Assembly (NCBI GenBank): GCA_009103225.1
Contig: RHPI01000017.1
Span: 100,892 to 164,891, forward strand
DNA length: 64,000 nucleotides
Reading direction: 5' to 3'
Source: Chlorokybus atmophyticus
Taxonomy: Eukaryota > Streptophyta > Chlorokybophyceae > Chlorokybales > Chlorokybaceae
The notes beneath the pieces are model-generated. The model was not told the origin of the DNA, ran no database searches, and worked only from the letters and a program-made list of their open reading frames with translations. This document shows, one piece after another, positions 32,864 through 44,180 of this stretch. How positions within the stretch are numbered: the first letter of the stretch is position 1; each line of letters begins with the position of its first letter. A program made the position numbers and the translations under genes.

Positions 32864-35065
32864 CTACATGGACGCTTCACACGGTGGGATTGGCAAGACG
32901 GCTGAGGTTTGACGTACACATAAGGTGCTGCAGGTAATCTTTAATGGTCGGCCGTCAGTGATGTGGCATTCCTTATTGATCAGGAACATGCCCTCCAGGA
33001 TGATGCAGTCCACTCCAACTGGAGGTGTGCGGCTCCAGCAGGGTGCATCCATGCCAGCGACTTCCGCCAAGAGCTTGGACTTGTCATCAGAGCGCATCTT
33101 GCCAGTCAACTCATTAAATTGAGCCCAAGGGTGTTCGCAGTACCTGGCTGTGACGGTATCGCGATCTGCTCCTGAGGAAACAAGGCGCTTTGCCACCAAC
33201 ATTTGCTGTCGGTACTGTTTCAGCACGGGTGTTTGCTTGCTCATGCGCTTAGTTGCCGGTGCCATTGTCTTCAAGTTGAACCTGCGACTAACTTTAAAAG
33301 GTGGTGCTTCTCTGCAGACCTCGACCTCAACAAACGACTTCAGCGCTTTCGCACCCACTTGGTATTGGCGCATAAGATCAGCGGCCGCTGCAGCAGGCGC
33401 CAGCTTCCCCAATGTTAGGTGGGTCAACTGCAACTGATGTGGGCGCGCCAATGCCTGTGTGTTGATCAGCAACTCCGACATGTGCTCCAGGTCACTGCCA
33501 CACCGTGCTGCGTCCTTCGAGAGGCTGCGCATCACCCTCGCATGATCATCGTCAGCGTCATCATCCAACTCATTGTTAACAAGCGTGTTGTCCAGCAACA
33601 GCTGCTTTTGCAATTGCTTATGTAACTGGCTGCGTTCAATCAGGTATACTGATTTCTGCTGCAACTGCTCTATAATTGGCCGGTAGAGACACATCTTCAT
33701 ATCTCGGTTCATCTGCGACTCATGTGCCTCATCGAGTGCAACCATCCTTCCAGCAGCACCAGTCAGACTAAGTGCGAAGCCACCAGATGCCAACATGTCA
33801 CGCAAGTCCGGCGGCACGAGCTGCAGGTCCCCTAAGTGCAATGTCATTAGCCGCTGATAGTGATAGCGATCCCAAGCGAACGGCAGGGGGCTGAGACCCT
33901 TCCATGTGGCCATGTGCAGGTGCCAGATCTTCTGGCGCACCGAATAGAACAAGCCCAGGTAATTTAGCATGTCAAAATGCACAAAGTTCCACCAGAGCTG
34001 CCATGTGTGGTCTATCTTGGCCTGCTCAGCACACCATTGACGGAAGCAAGTGGCCGACATGGTTGCCATCACCCCATGCTCCGTCAAATCGGCTCTGCAT
34101 ATGTATATGATTTCGATGCACTCACCCTCCACCCACAACTTATACTTATGCCTGTACAAGGCCTCCCACACCTTGCAAAGGAAGTTATGTATCTTCTTCC
34201 AATGCGACCCGTCCGCTAAGTGGTTGCGTGCAGTTGATGCTGAGAATCCAGCTTCAAGGGACATTGTATCCAGCCCGGCGTCCCATGCCATCTTCATCAA
34301 CACGAGCTGCATGTTCATTAGCACATAAAAATCGCCCGGCAGCGGCACCACCGAGTCCCAATAACCAGGCTCAGCCTTCTTGAGGGCGTGCATCAGAGCA
34401 AACGTTTTCTGGTCGCCAGTCACGCATATTGTGCTATTGCCGTCATTGATGCCCACCTTGGCACGCAGTTGGAGCAGAGCGTGCTTAAGATTGTCTATGT
34501 TGTCAGGGCAGAATGGCAGCACAGGCAGGTACTCGATGTCATTGGCAACCACACCAGCCTCTCCCATGCATATGTGTAAGTATCTGGCCCAATCCTGCTT
34601 GAGCGTTGGCAATGCTGATTGATCTCGTTGCTGCATTCGCAATAAGACAGTGTTGTGCATTGTGTTTTGGAATGACTCCAGCGCTGCTGTCTCTGCTGGC
34701 CGCATGCAGAGTATGTGTTCGCTTTGCAGAACAGTATGTGCATGCGGCATTGGAGCTGGCGGCGGCATCGGTTCAGCGCAGGGAGGCTGCGCCAGCGACT
34801 CTGCCAGAGTTGTATTTCGGGATGGCTGCCACCAAAGGTCACATGACGTCAGCACAATGGCCTCCACAACACAGCGCAGGTACAGCGTCATCCAATAGAT
34901 TAATACCAATCTCACCTGCAGCGTCAATGGCAACTGCTGAGCCCGCCCAATGGTCGACGTGAGTTGTGTCGAGGTTGCGTGGATGTCTCCTCCATGCCTG
35001 CCCTTGTAGCGTGCCTGGTGCCCAGCCTTACAGTCCAGGTTGTTGATGGATGCCAGGACATGCAT
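32864..35065 (-). CDS. Long E1 gene, DUF6589-like core exon
   Basis: 733 codons open. The true exon may start later than the first Met, because the first 45 residues look like intron read-through (an AG lies near residue 48). Recognisable order: GDQKTFALMHALKKAEPGYW then VPLPGDFYVLMNMQLVLMKM (residues about 215-265, the GDQ...gDFH pattern of DUF6589 as I recall it); FAWDRYHYQRLMTLHLGDLQ (about 425); ALDEAHESQMNRDMK (about 470, matching the VDqaHEqxxNrdxK signature of the same proteins); then a helical, Leu/Gln-rich region and VDCIILEGMFLIN near the end. Such proteins are widespread in transposon-rich animal and algal genomes, and their catalytic role is unproven. By position I infer it is the mobility gene of E1, but a passenger gene is possible. 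Confidence 0.6.
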   Translation of the reverse strand: MHVLASINNLDCKAGHQARYKGRHGGDIHATSTQLTSTIGRAQQLPLTLQVRLVLIYWMTLYLRCVVEAIVLTSCDLWWQPSRNTTLAESLAQPPCAEPMPPPAPMPHAHTVLQSEHILCMRPAETAALESFQNTMHNTVLLRMQQRDQSALPTLKQDWARYLHICMGEAGVVANDIEYLPVLPFCPDNIDNLKHALLQLRAKVGINDGNSTICVTGDQKTFALMHALKKAEPGYWDSVVPLPGDFYVLMNMQLVLMKMAWDAGLDTMSLEAGFSASTARNHLADGSHWKKIHNFLCKVWEALYRHKYKLWVEGECIEIIYICRADLTEHGVMATMSATCFRQWCAEQAKIDHTWQLWWNFVHFDMLNYLGLFYSVRQKIWHLHMATWKGLSPLPFAWDRYHYQRLMTLHLGDLQLVPPDLRDMLASGGFALSLTGAAGRMVALDEAHESQMNRDMKMCLYRPIIEQLQQKSVYLIERSQLHKQLQKQLLLDNTLVNNELDDDADDDHARVMRSLSKDAARCGSDLEHMSELLINTQALARPHQLQLTHLTLGKLAPAAAAADLMRQYQVGAKALKSFVEVEVCREAPPFKVSRRFNLKTMAPATKRMSKQTPVLKQYRQQMLVAKRLVSSGADRDTVTARYCEHPWAQFNELTGKMRSDDKSKLLAEVAGMDAPCWSRTPPVGVDCIILEGMFLINKECHITDGRPLKITCSTLCVRQTSAVLPIPPCEASM

Positions 35066-35421
35066 GTCAGCCCTTGGTCAAATCCTACTTAGAGAGCTGA
35101 TGCTGTGCAGTGCCCAAGTATGAATGTGCCGATCAATATGACTGCGGCTTACTTAAACTCCGAGGCGATCGAGAGTCTGAATCAGTTTGTTGCCTTCTGA
35201 CTGCATGTCCTCGTCAGTTACCACCAAGTGCAGAGGCAAATAAGCGAACTTGCTCCTCGCATACAGGCCGTGTGCATGAGAAACAGCGTTTTGTTGCGCA
35301 GTATCGTCATTGCCCATGCATGACGAGTCCCTGGTGTCCTCGCTCCTTCCATGACACTGTAACCTGTTAGGGCGCCAAAAACTTGGCGCAGCAGTGCTCC
35401 GGAGGCATCCCACTTCGCAGT
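35066..35421. other. Probable intron of the long E1 gene
   Basis: No coding signal consistent with the exons on either side. I could not fix the splice sites. Confidence 0.3.
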
Positions 35422-37932
35422 TCAGTCAACAGCACTGAGGTCTGGGTTTGACTTGTTGCGCTCAGCTTGCCATTGCCTCTTAATCTCCATCATTTTGTTA
35501 AGCGTACGCAGGACACCTTTAGGCAGTTCGTCACCATCTGCACCACTTGTTCCAGCCCGAGTGGACTGTGCACTGAAATGTACTTTAGTCACCCTCATGC
35601 CATGGCGAAGGAGGCACGACAGAGGGTCAGCCCAGGCACCGATCAACAGCGTGCCTTGCTGCCTCGCCCCAGTTACGACGACCACTGCTCCATGCAAGCG
35701 CTGATGAACAGGTCTCATCCAATAGCGTGCCGGCACGATACCGTACTTGGCTGCAACAGCAGTTACGAAAACAACAGCATCTCTATGCAAGAGCTGATGT
35801 GCAATATTTCGCACTGGACGCTCCTGTGGCTCAACGGCATCCTCACTCGCCACCCTTTTTAAGTCTTCTTCGAATAGCTGCCGCACCTCTTCCGCCACAC
35901 GTGCATTGTGTACTGTTTGCCGCACTGAAGAATTGGTGCGCACTGTCTCTCGCAATTCAGCAATGACATCCTCCAGCTCGACCAGCTCAGAATGGTAACC
36001 TTCCAGATCCCTGTCAGCCCTGATACTATGGCTCCTCTCCTCGTTCCCTGCATCTGTCTCCCCGCGCAGTCTGATCTTCAACACTTGCGACAGCCACTCC
36101 TTTAACACAAGCGTGCAGCGCTGTGCAACAAGTAAGTAACAAACCTAGCACAATCCGTACCTCTGCATGCTGCTGCAACTCATCTAACTTGTTCTCCAGT
36201 TCCCTTCGCACTACTTCGGCAGCCTGGCACCTTTGCTTCTCTGCAGCAGCCTGGCAACGATTCTGCTGCTTGGCATCCTGCCGAGGCACACCCTTACGTG
36301 AGTGCCCTGACGTGCAACTGCCGCTTCATACATGCCAATGGTGTGCACCAGTCAATACTCACATCACATCGTGTGCGCTATAGGTGCACCTCCTTCTTGG
36401 CTTGCAGCAACACTCTGGTCTCGTCTGTGTGTGCCTGTGTCTCCACATCTCCCATAGCTGCTTGCAAGCCAGCCAACTCCACACGCAGAACTTCGTGATC
36501 CTTGGTGATATCATCAAGCTGCTTGGTCAGAATTTGTACTTGAAGCCTGAGACTCTGAGTCACACAAACTTCCCAGCCAGATGCTTGACTGTACCTCAGA
36601 CACCTGGCATAAGCAACCCTCGATGCGTGACGTGACTTGCGCACGCATATGCATCCGCCATTTCAAACACAACATATGAAAGTACTTGACATTGTGTGTA
36701 TCAGGCAGATTGTGAAAAGTGATCGTTTCAGGCATCGCCATGCACAGTACCCAGTCCGGTCATGCACAAGTCATGCACAAGTTAGCTCACACATGAACAC
36801 AACAACCATCTACAAGTCCAAACAGAGCTGTCACAACAACATACGCCATCCATTTCATGAAGGTATCTCCAATTGGCTGAACACACGGGTCTGCCTGTAC
36901 GCAGAGTCTGCAAGCACAGCAGCAGTCCCGGAGGTGGCTGTACACACACCACAACAGCCATCAATCCTAGAATTTCAATACGACAAGAATGTTTAGCAAG
37001 CATTATTGTAGTGCTCATATATACAATGTCCAGCAAGAGTTCCGCTCATTCAAGCTTATCCATGCTACCACTGACTACGATATCAGCTGCCCTGACAGGC
37101 AACTTAAATTCAACTTCCCACCCGCCCACCTGGCAGTGTGCCAAGTGGCGTCCTGGGCGTCCATGGCACGGTCCTTGTAGCATTGTGCATCCTCGACAGC
37201 ATGGGCCCCATCCTGCCATTACCGCGATCCACGCGCGTGTTCGCGGGCGTTTGGTGGTGCATGCGCAGAGGGCACCTGCTGTTGGAAAACAGACTGGTGC
37301 TGCTTCTGCATCTTGCGCATTTGTGAAGAGTCAGGCTGGATGTTTTCCCGGTTCAAGATCTTCATCATCAAACTCTGATTGCTCAAGGTCATCGTCGTTC
37401 TGGCACAACAAAGTCAGCATCCACTCAACAAGCCACAGTCGACACATACACCAAGAAAACAGAGTGTCAGCACCTGCTACGTGATCGTTTTGTCCAGCTG
37501 GTGCTAAGCCGAGCAGTGGATCAGCCTCCTGCACACACAATTAACTCAACACCTTCTGCATGCAGTAAAGCATGCAGTAAATATCACAGCGTCATGCATT
37601 ATCATTCGAACCTTTTAAAGAACCAGGTTATCGCCTTCCCATTTCCAGGTCCTCCCACAAGTCAGTGCATGAAGGAACACTCCAATCGCATTTAAACGCG
37701 TCCTCGTCAAACCGCACTCCTCCTTCAACTGGTTGATCAAGTGCTTATCCTCTACACGCCGCCGCTTGGCATAATCACGCTGGTTGTCGTTGCAAGCAGT
37801 CCTTGCCGCCTCGATAGCATGCAACTTACGTTGTTGCTCTTCCACGAGCAGCGCCACAGAACCCTCTTCAACCATCGCCGCCGCCGCCGCCACCGCAGAA
37901 GCCCAAGCCGCAATCTGCCTCCCCCAAATCAC
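35422..37932 (-). CDS. Long E1 gene, 5' exons (coiled coil)
   Basis: Several minus-strand blocks of coiled-coil type, probably exons: 37932 to about 37690 (LHAIEAARTACNDNQRDYAK, then HLINQLKEECG), about 37540-37331 (acidic DDDLEQSEFDDEDLEPG), 36644-36378 (LRLQVQILTKQLDDITKDHE), 36289 to about 36130 (RRELENKLDELQQHAE) and 36108-35422 (HSELVELEDVIAELRETVRT; ends NKSNPDLSAVD with a stop). The heptad-rich helices suggest multimerisation upstream of the DUF6589-like core. Exon borders and membership in a single gene are inferred from strand and spacing; a separate small gene is possible. Confidence 0.45.
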
Positions 37933-40439
37933 CCGCCCAACCCCACTTTCATTTCAAATGCTACACCATTGACAAACCCCGATATACACTGTCGATTAGC
38001 GATGTTAACGCTGTTAGCACGTAGTCAGCGATATACACACGCGTGGACCACATTTACGATAAACGACAACCGACATCGATCACCTATGTTAAGGCACACA
38101 ACACAGCTGATCGACAACCATTTATGAACACCGATCATGCAGGACATACGCCGACCAGCACAGGCAATCGCACCACGAACACGCCTGGCGATCAGTGCTG
38201 TTCACACAACGCTCACGGCACTACTACGTCGCCCTACAGCATCGCGGCCGTCCGTTTCCTGCAATCTGCCATAGCAAGAGGCCTCTGGCGTCGTGACTGT
38301 AGGATAATGATTGTGCAAGTATATATCGCTCTCAACGTATTGACCGGCCGCCCGACTCGGAAAATGCTCTCTGACAGGTGGACAGCCGCAAATGGTCGGC
38401 GGCTAATTGACAGCCGGGCTGTATTTAAGCTGTCTGTGCAATGAATGTAACCATAATTGCATGTGCACGAAGTTGCAAATTTGGAATATATTAATGTGCT
38501 TTATACATGCATGCATTGATGCACATTTATACAATGCAAAACATATGGTGCGGCTGTTTGGTCGGGCCGGCCGGCCGGCCAACACGTATCCCCACACGAC
38601 GAAGGGCCTTACTGGCCCATCACACATAGGCACCCGCAACTGGCGGGCTGCGCGGATGTATGCGTCCCGCCTGCCGCTCATTGGCTGGGCGGCGACTACA
38701 CATCTTAAGCCGTTGGATCTACATTATTCACATCTCGGCCGTCCAGAGCACATCCCAACGTCACAATATTGCTCATATTTGCTTATAAAACACAATACGA
38801 GCACAAACGGTGTGCACATGGACACTTATGGCGGTAAATTACGCATACCGTATTTACCTGTTCATAGTGCCCCCCAGAAATGCATGGGGGTAATTGTATT
38901 CGGGTGGGCACTCTATTCGAAAGAGGGTGTGGTACTGGATCGAGATCACGCTGATTGAGCGTAATGGACGATATCCAACATAATCTAATAATCCATAATG
39001 GTGCAATATGATGCAATATGGCTAGCAACCTGCAGTTAAGTGTTACAAAACTTAGTATTCAACATACCGTTCACGCCACAAAACGTGTTAAGATATTAAG
39101 TAAGTAATGCCAAGGTTACAACTATCTAAATATAGCTAACCTGAATTACCTTGACGTTAAGATTCAACTAAACGAAAAATTGTATCATTGGGCCACCATT
39201 TAGTTATGCATGAATTTGATCAAATGGGATCGCAACGGTGACAACAGCCGTTGCTGAAAAAGGCAGCAAATTGGCCTATCATTGCAGTGATACATAAAAG
39301 ATGCTGAAAACTATCTCAGCGGCAACTGCTTGACAACAGCGATCAAAAATCGCTAGCAATTTGATGCAATTGCAGCACAATTAGTGGTTAAAACGGCCGC
39401 GTTTTTTGCAATACGAGGTCGGGGCAAACCCCATACCCCAAAGACATGCCGCCACTACTCACCCTCGTTCTTTTTGATCCACTCTACCATTTTATAGTAA
39501 TTGATTACACGCTACATTTACTGCGTCATAAAATAAAATAAAATAAAAATAAAAACATGGTCAACAGCCAAAATATGTATGCATTGATGCACACATGTCA
39601 TTTAAAGTTATGAAGTATTGTATAATATGATATAATCCAAAAATGTAACTTTTGACGCACGCATTACCAAATAGACATATGACGGTAGTGAATGTTACAA
39701 TATCATAGCATTAATGCGTTGGTGTTTTGCGCAAGTGTTGTACGTGTGTACGTGTGTACGTTGTACGCTATACATTGTATGTGTTATATACTACTACAAG
39801 TCTCATAAAATTGTAAATGCACACATATATACATACTTAATTCTATTTTGTACATATATGTATATACATATACATATATATATATATATAAATATACACA
39901 TACATACGTGTATACATCTATGTATGTGATTTGTATTGTGATCATCTTTATATGGATACATTTTTAATGAAAAACAGGCTGTGATTGACAAGATTACCGG
40001 CACATTTAAACAGCCCCGAGCTGAGCCCCCTTGACCGAATGTTGTGTTGTAAATACCCTGGCGGCCGTCGAGTTGCGATTGTCCATCAGTCAATTTTAAG
40101 ATTGCTTAAAGTAATAATGGTCCAGCTTATGCATGTTTATAGCATGCACTGCATGGGCTCAGGCATACGGGCATATCAATAGACAGTCGCCAAGCGGCCG
40201 TCGGCATGTTGCCTACGATATGATGCAACCATTTCGGCTCCGGTACGTGCACTTGTAACTTAGTGGTTAGGGCGTCGTGTTTGCTAACTGAAGCTACTGG
40301 GTTCAACTCTCAGTGGACGCATGTGTTCTTGGCTTATCATGTCAGAAACGCCGCGGCCTCGTGCGTGTAAAGGCAGGTGTGGCGTTGGCTCAAACTCAAG
40401 TCATTTTCGGTGCATTCACTCTCAACTGTACTTATGATG
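37933..40439. other. Non-coding right part of E1
   Basis: AT-rich with no gene I can support. Contains an AAAAT-type microsatellite at about 39528-39556, a GTACGTGTGTAC tract at about 39738-39768 and a TATATA tract at about 39852-39892, plus a tRNA-like segment at 40249-40318. A GGCCGGCCGGCC block lies near 38568. Confidence 0.5.
40249..40318 (+). other. tRNA-like segment with Pol III A and B boxes
   Basis: TAACTTAGTGG (40256-40266) resembles an A box (TRGCnnAGYnGG) and GGTTCAACTC (40299-40308) a B box (GGTTCRAnYCC), 43 nt apart as in tRNA genes. A T-stem CTGGG/CTCAG with a 7-nt loop can be drawn. The acceptor and D stems do not pair, so this is a tRNA-derived relic or SINE head and not a working tRNA gene. 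Confidence 0.4.
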
Positions 40440-40728
40440 TATATAAGTTTCGGTTTATGGTCCGCTTGCCGGACCAGTGATGGTTGGATTTCTACAATTT
40501 TGCGATTTGGTCTCTGGTCCGCTACCCGGACGCTACCTGGTCCTAACGCGATCGAAATTGGCGGGGCCATACATGGTGCACCCCCCAAAACCATGGGACC
40601 ATTTACTGAGGTTTGGACTATGTATGGTTCGACTGTCAATGACAATCCGACCATATATGATCCGCTAATCTCGTTTAGCAGAAGAAAATCCTAGTCCAGA
40701 GGTACGAACCACTTATGGTCCTTTTACG
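40440..40728. repeat. Right end cluster of DNA element E1 (GGACCA/TGGTCC-rich)
   Basis: Mirrors the left cluster: ATGGTCCGCTTGCCGGACCA, CTCTGGTCCGC, CTACCTGGTCC and CTTATGGTCC (40719-40728) at the edge, after which Gyp1 integrase coding sequence resumes. The outermost 16 nt are a degenerate inverted match of the left end. Confidence 0.6.
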
Positions 40729-40734
40729 TGAATC

Positions 40735-42290
40735 AGTGTGATAACAATTCATGGTATAATAAGAGTAAGCTGGTCGTGTTTGACATGCTCGCCCGCGACA
40801 GGATTGCATGTATGAGGCCCACAACACAGTGTATACTGGACAACTGGCACGCTCAAGACCATCTCATACTCGAGAGGTTGTACTGGCGCCAAGCTTGGCA
40901 GCTGGTACAGCAAGGTACATAGGTATTTGTAACATGTATCAGCACAAAAACGCTTCACATAAAAAGCCCGCTGGTCTGCTGAAGCCATTGCAGAAACAAG
41001 AGTGTCAGTGGCAAAGTGTCAGCATGGATCTGATTACTGAGCTACCTGTGATTAAGAAAGGTTCCACTGCTGTGATTGTCTTTGTAGGCAGACTGACAAA
41101 GATGGTAAGGTTTGAGCCCTGCCGCACTGAAATATATGTTTGAGAGTCTGCTATCCGTTTCATCAACTCAGTGTTTAAGGCCCATGGGACTTAAGCATTG
41201 AGTTGCGGAACCTCGGGATACCGCAGGAGTTGGTATTGAATATGGATCTTGAGTTCGTGAGTAAGTTTTTGCGAGCTGTATGTGACTTTATGGGTACCAA
41301 GCAGAGCTGAGTACAACCTATCACCCACAGTGATTGCCAAATTGCAAGTGACTTAGGTAGTGGAAGATGTGCTACGCAGCTACATATTACCATGGTATGA
41401 TAGCTGGGATCAATATCTTCCTCTGCCTGAGTTTGCTCTAAACAATGCTTGGCATGAGACCACGCAGAGCACTCTCTTATATCTCAAGGATAGTCGTCAT
41501 CCGATGACACCCATGGCATTGCAATAAAGGCATTCTGTCATGTGCCTGCTGTCGAGGACTTCATTGCTGATATGCATGCGTGCCTAGAGCATGCTAAGCA
41601 TTGCAGCAAGGCTGCGCAAGACATGGCTAACATGTATGCAGATGCACATCGCGGGCGTGGTGACAGTTTGGTTGTTGGAGACCGGGTTCTGTTGAGCTCA
41701 GAATATACTAAGCTGAAGGTTTTGGCTCCACGCAAGTTACAGCCCCGATGGTTGGGACCATTTCAGGTAACCGAGATGATAGGTGATCGGGCCGTGTGAA
41801 ACTACCTTCGCATGTTAAAATACATGATGTGCACATGTTTCATGTACTCTGCTTAAGATGTACAAAAGTGATGGCCCAGTGCAGCCCCCACATCGAGTGT
41901 GAGGTGAAGGCAACACGGCAGAAGCGGTATGCGAAGTACAAGAAGTCTTTCGAGACGGAGTACTTTACCAAGTGGCATGGGGGTTATTGTGACAAACATA
42001 ACACCTACGAGTCTATTAACATGACCAGGTGTGTTGACATGGTAGCGAAGAGAGAGAATGAAATCCAATTCAGAGGGGGGCCACTTAAGAGCATCACAAG
42101 TGTGAGCTCTGCTGACTCATCAGAGCTCACACTGCTTGTCGGACAAGCACGTGCACAGGCGGTCGATACTTCCTTAGCTGCCAGCAACACAGCGCAATCA
42201 ATAGCGGTTTATGCTTTCGTGGCTTGCAACAGTTTCACGCATGGAGAGCAAGTAAACTGCAAGGTTGGCCACCTTCTTGCTATGTAACTT
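40735..42290 (+). pseudogene. pol: Gyp1 pol, integrase and chromodomain (decayed)
   Basis: WYNKSKLVVFDMLARDRIAC (about 40752-40810) is the lead-in to the integrase zinc domain, followed by a damaged H-H-C-C segment, then GLLKPLQKQECQWQSVSMDL with the first core Asp (SMDLITELP, about 41020-41050) and FVGRLTKMVRF. Later: PLPEFALNNAWHETTQSTLL (about 41425-41485) and a GPY/F-like LGPFQVTEMIGDRAV (about 41752-41795). At about 41900-42060 a segment EYFTKWHGGYCDKHNTYESI resembles a chromodomain (eYLvKWkGy...TWEp), which would make Gyp1 a chromovirus. Many stops and frameshifts. It ends at a purine tract (AGCGAGGAGG, about 42335) before the 3' LTR. Confidence 0.75.
42099..42133. repeat. Hairpin in Gyp1 after the chromodomain, 13-nt perfect arms
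   Basis: Arms AGTGTGAGCTCTG at 42099-42111 and its exact complement at 42121-42133, with a 9-nt loop. Pairing extends with a 2-nt bulge. Confidence 0.9.
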
Positions 42291-42345
42291 CTTTGAACTT
42301 GGGGTCCTTTTTATAACAATAAGTTGCAATGCAAGCGAGGAGGTT

Positions 42346-42850
42346 TGTCACGCCTGCAAGGCAAGGCTTTACTCGTTCTCATGTGTTGCTCGCTATAGCA
42401 TAGCTTGACAGCCAGGTAGCAGATTTTCTCCCAATCATGTGTGAGTACAATGCACAGTGGTTGGCGGTTTGCAACCTGCCATTGAGCCCAAGGGCCTTGG
42501 GCAGGAATTGTACGAGTACTGATAGGAGCCGGCACAGGGCCAATCAGTACGCAATCACATGATGTGATGTGACATGCTCTGTTGCTAAATGTGAGGATAA
42601 CTCCATCTTGGTATCATCTGCGTAAGGATGCCTTGCTAAGTCAAGCAGTCACTGAGCAAGTCAAGTGACGTGCTTGACTGTAGCTCCACAGCCAAAGGTG
42701 GCGGAGCATATGGTCGAGGTCAGCACATGTGGCTATGAGGGCCGTGCCCGTGCCCGAGCCTGGGCCCGGGCATTGCCCGACTGACTGAACTAGCTGGTTG
42801 ATGAGGTGTACATCTACTGCTAACGTGTGGCCAAGTGGAAGGCAGTAGAT
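42346..42850 (+). repeat. Partial 3' LTR of Gyp1 with two extra hairpins
   Basis: Begins TGTCACGCC after a purine tract and aligns with 869-1310. Compared with the 5' LTR it has an extra 37 nt or so at 42641-42677 and about 45 nt at 42743-42787. Both extras are inverted-repeat sequences: about 13-nt arms with a bulge, and TGCCCGAGCC/GGCCCGGGCA arms. The remaining 380 bp or so of the LTR is absent. Confidence 0.8.
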
Positions 42851-43049
42851 CTAAATAGGCGCAATAATGTTGTACTATCGCTATCTGTGGTTCGGAATGT
42901 GCTGCGATTGTTGCAGTAATACGCGTTTCACCAGGTACCCTCCAAGCATTGGTCTCATATCGCTATCGCAACATCAACGAACGCCACTGTGCATAAGAAA
43001 AGGCCAGCCTACAGTCATCTTGCGAAGATGCAGATAGTTATGCGTTGGG
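42851..43049. other. Unassigned sequence before a gap
   Basis: No similarity to the Gyp1 LTR beyond 42850 and no gene seen. Confidence 0.4.
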
Positions 43050-43210
43050 NNNNNNNNNNNNNNNNNNNNNNNNNNNNNNNNNNNNNNNNNNNNNNNNNNN
43101 NNNNNNNNNNNNNNNNNNNNNNNNNNNNNNNNNNNNNNNNNNNNNNNNNNNNNNNNNNNNNNNNNNNNNNNNNNNNNNNNNNNNNNNNNNNNNNNNNNNN
43201 NNNNNNNNNN
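43050..43210. other. Sequence gap (161 N) followed by a G-run
   Basis: N at 43050-43210, then a nearly pure G tract to about 43228. Frames spanning it are not real. Confidence 0.97.
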
Positions 43211-44130
43211 GGGGGGAGGGGGGGGGGAGAAAGGTTGGTTGATGCATGTTAATTTGTATCTGTAGCCGGCCCCTCCGCTTCTAATAAGATTTCTTTCACG
43301 CTCTTTTTTGACGATAAAGTTATAAAAAACGGAGTCAAGAGGAGAAAGCCAAAAATACAGCATTAGGTTGGCTAGCTTGCGCGGGCACAGAATGCTAAGT
43401 TTGCAAAACAAGTATGACGCTCACGTGCAACATGAATGGAAGCGTGATACTTGCCAACGCAACAAATTGTAGCAGTTAAACAAAAGAGCTCGGAATAGCT
43501 TGCTATCAACTGCAGCCAGCAGAAGCAGCGCGGGATGAGGTGATTATGCAAAAGATAGTGATTGCGAGTTGCAGCGAGATCGAGCGCATCAAGCGTGCAG
43601 TACAGTCTTAACTGCGGAGACATTGTGAGTAGGTTCGAAAAGTGGCACGCCAACGTGGTTGGGCTGGTTGGCATGTGTCATGCATATCTCAAGTGGTTGC
43701 TATTTCTGTGCACATTGTAGATATGTACACCTTTCAGCAATCAAGTCACTCGCTCGACTCGCTCAACTGGTTGATTGAATTTGCCGATGCGGATCGCAAG
43801 TGCAAAGCTAACTACTATAATTGGATGTTCCAAGTATGAGATCAAGAGCGAGAGCGAAGTAACAGATATGGAGTCATTAGCTGACAAGCTAAAGAACAAC
43901 TCGCACAAGAAAAGGCTCGAAAGCGTCGACACGAGACGGTGGTACATCGCAGCCTTGCACCGCGAATCATGCTGCAATCTGCCTCTCGTAGCCGAAGACA
44001 GACATCTTATCGAGCACAACCACGTGCAGCACATCTTGCAAGCGAGACATTGCACGGCTTGCGAAAGAACCCAGCAGCAGATGCAAGCACAACCAAGTGT
44101 GCAGCATTGCTATGCGTTTGTGCATAACAT

Positions 44131-44180
44131 ACATGAATGTGGCACATGTGTCATATGTGGCACATGTGCCTCATTCATGT
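44131..44180. repeat. 50-nt hairpin, 20-nt arms with one mismatch
   Basis: Arms 44131-44150 and 44161-44180 pair at 19 of 20 positions around a 10-nt loop. Confidence 0.85.

Noticed and set aside
38043-38958. Plus-strand ORFs of 133 and 183 aa
   Set aside because: No recognisable motif, biased composition, and located in the non-coding right part of E1.
40249-40318. A functional tRNA gene
   Set aside because: Acceptor and D stems do not pair, although the promoter boxes and T arm are recognisable.
42974-43411. ORFs across the N gap
   Set aside because: They consist mainly of unknown bases.
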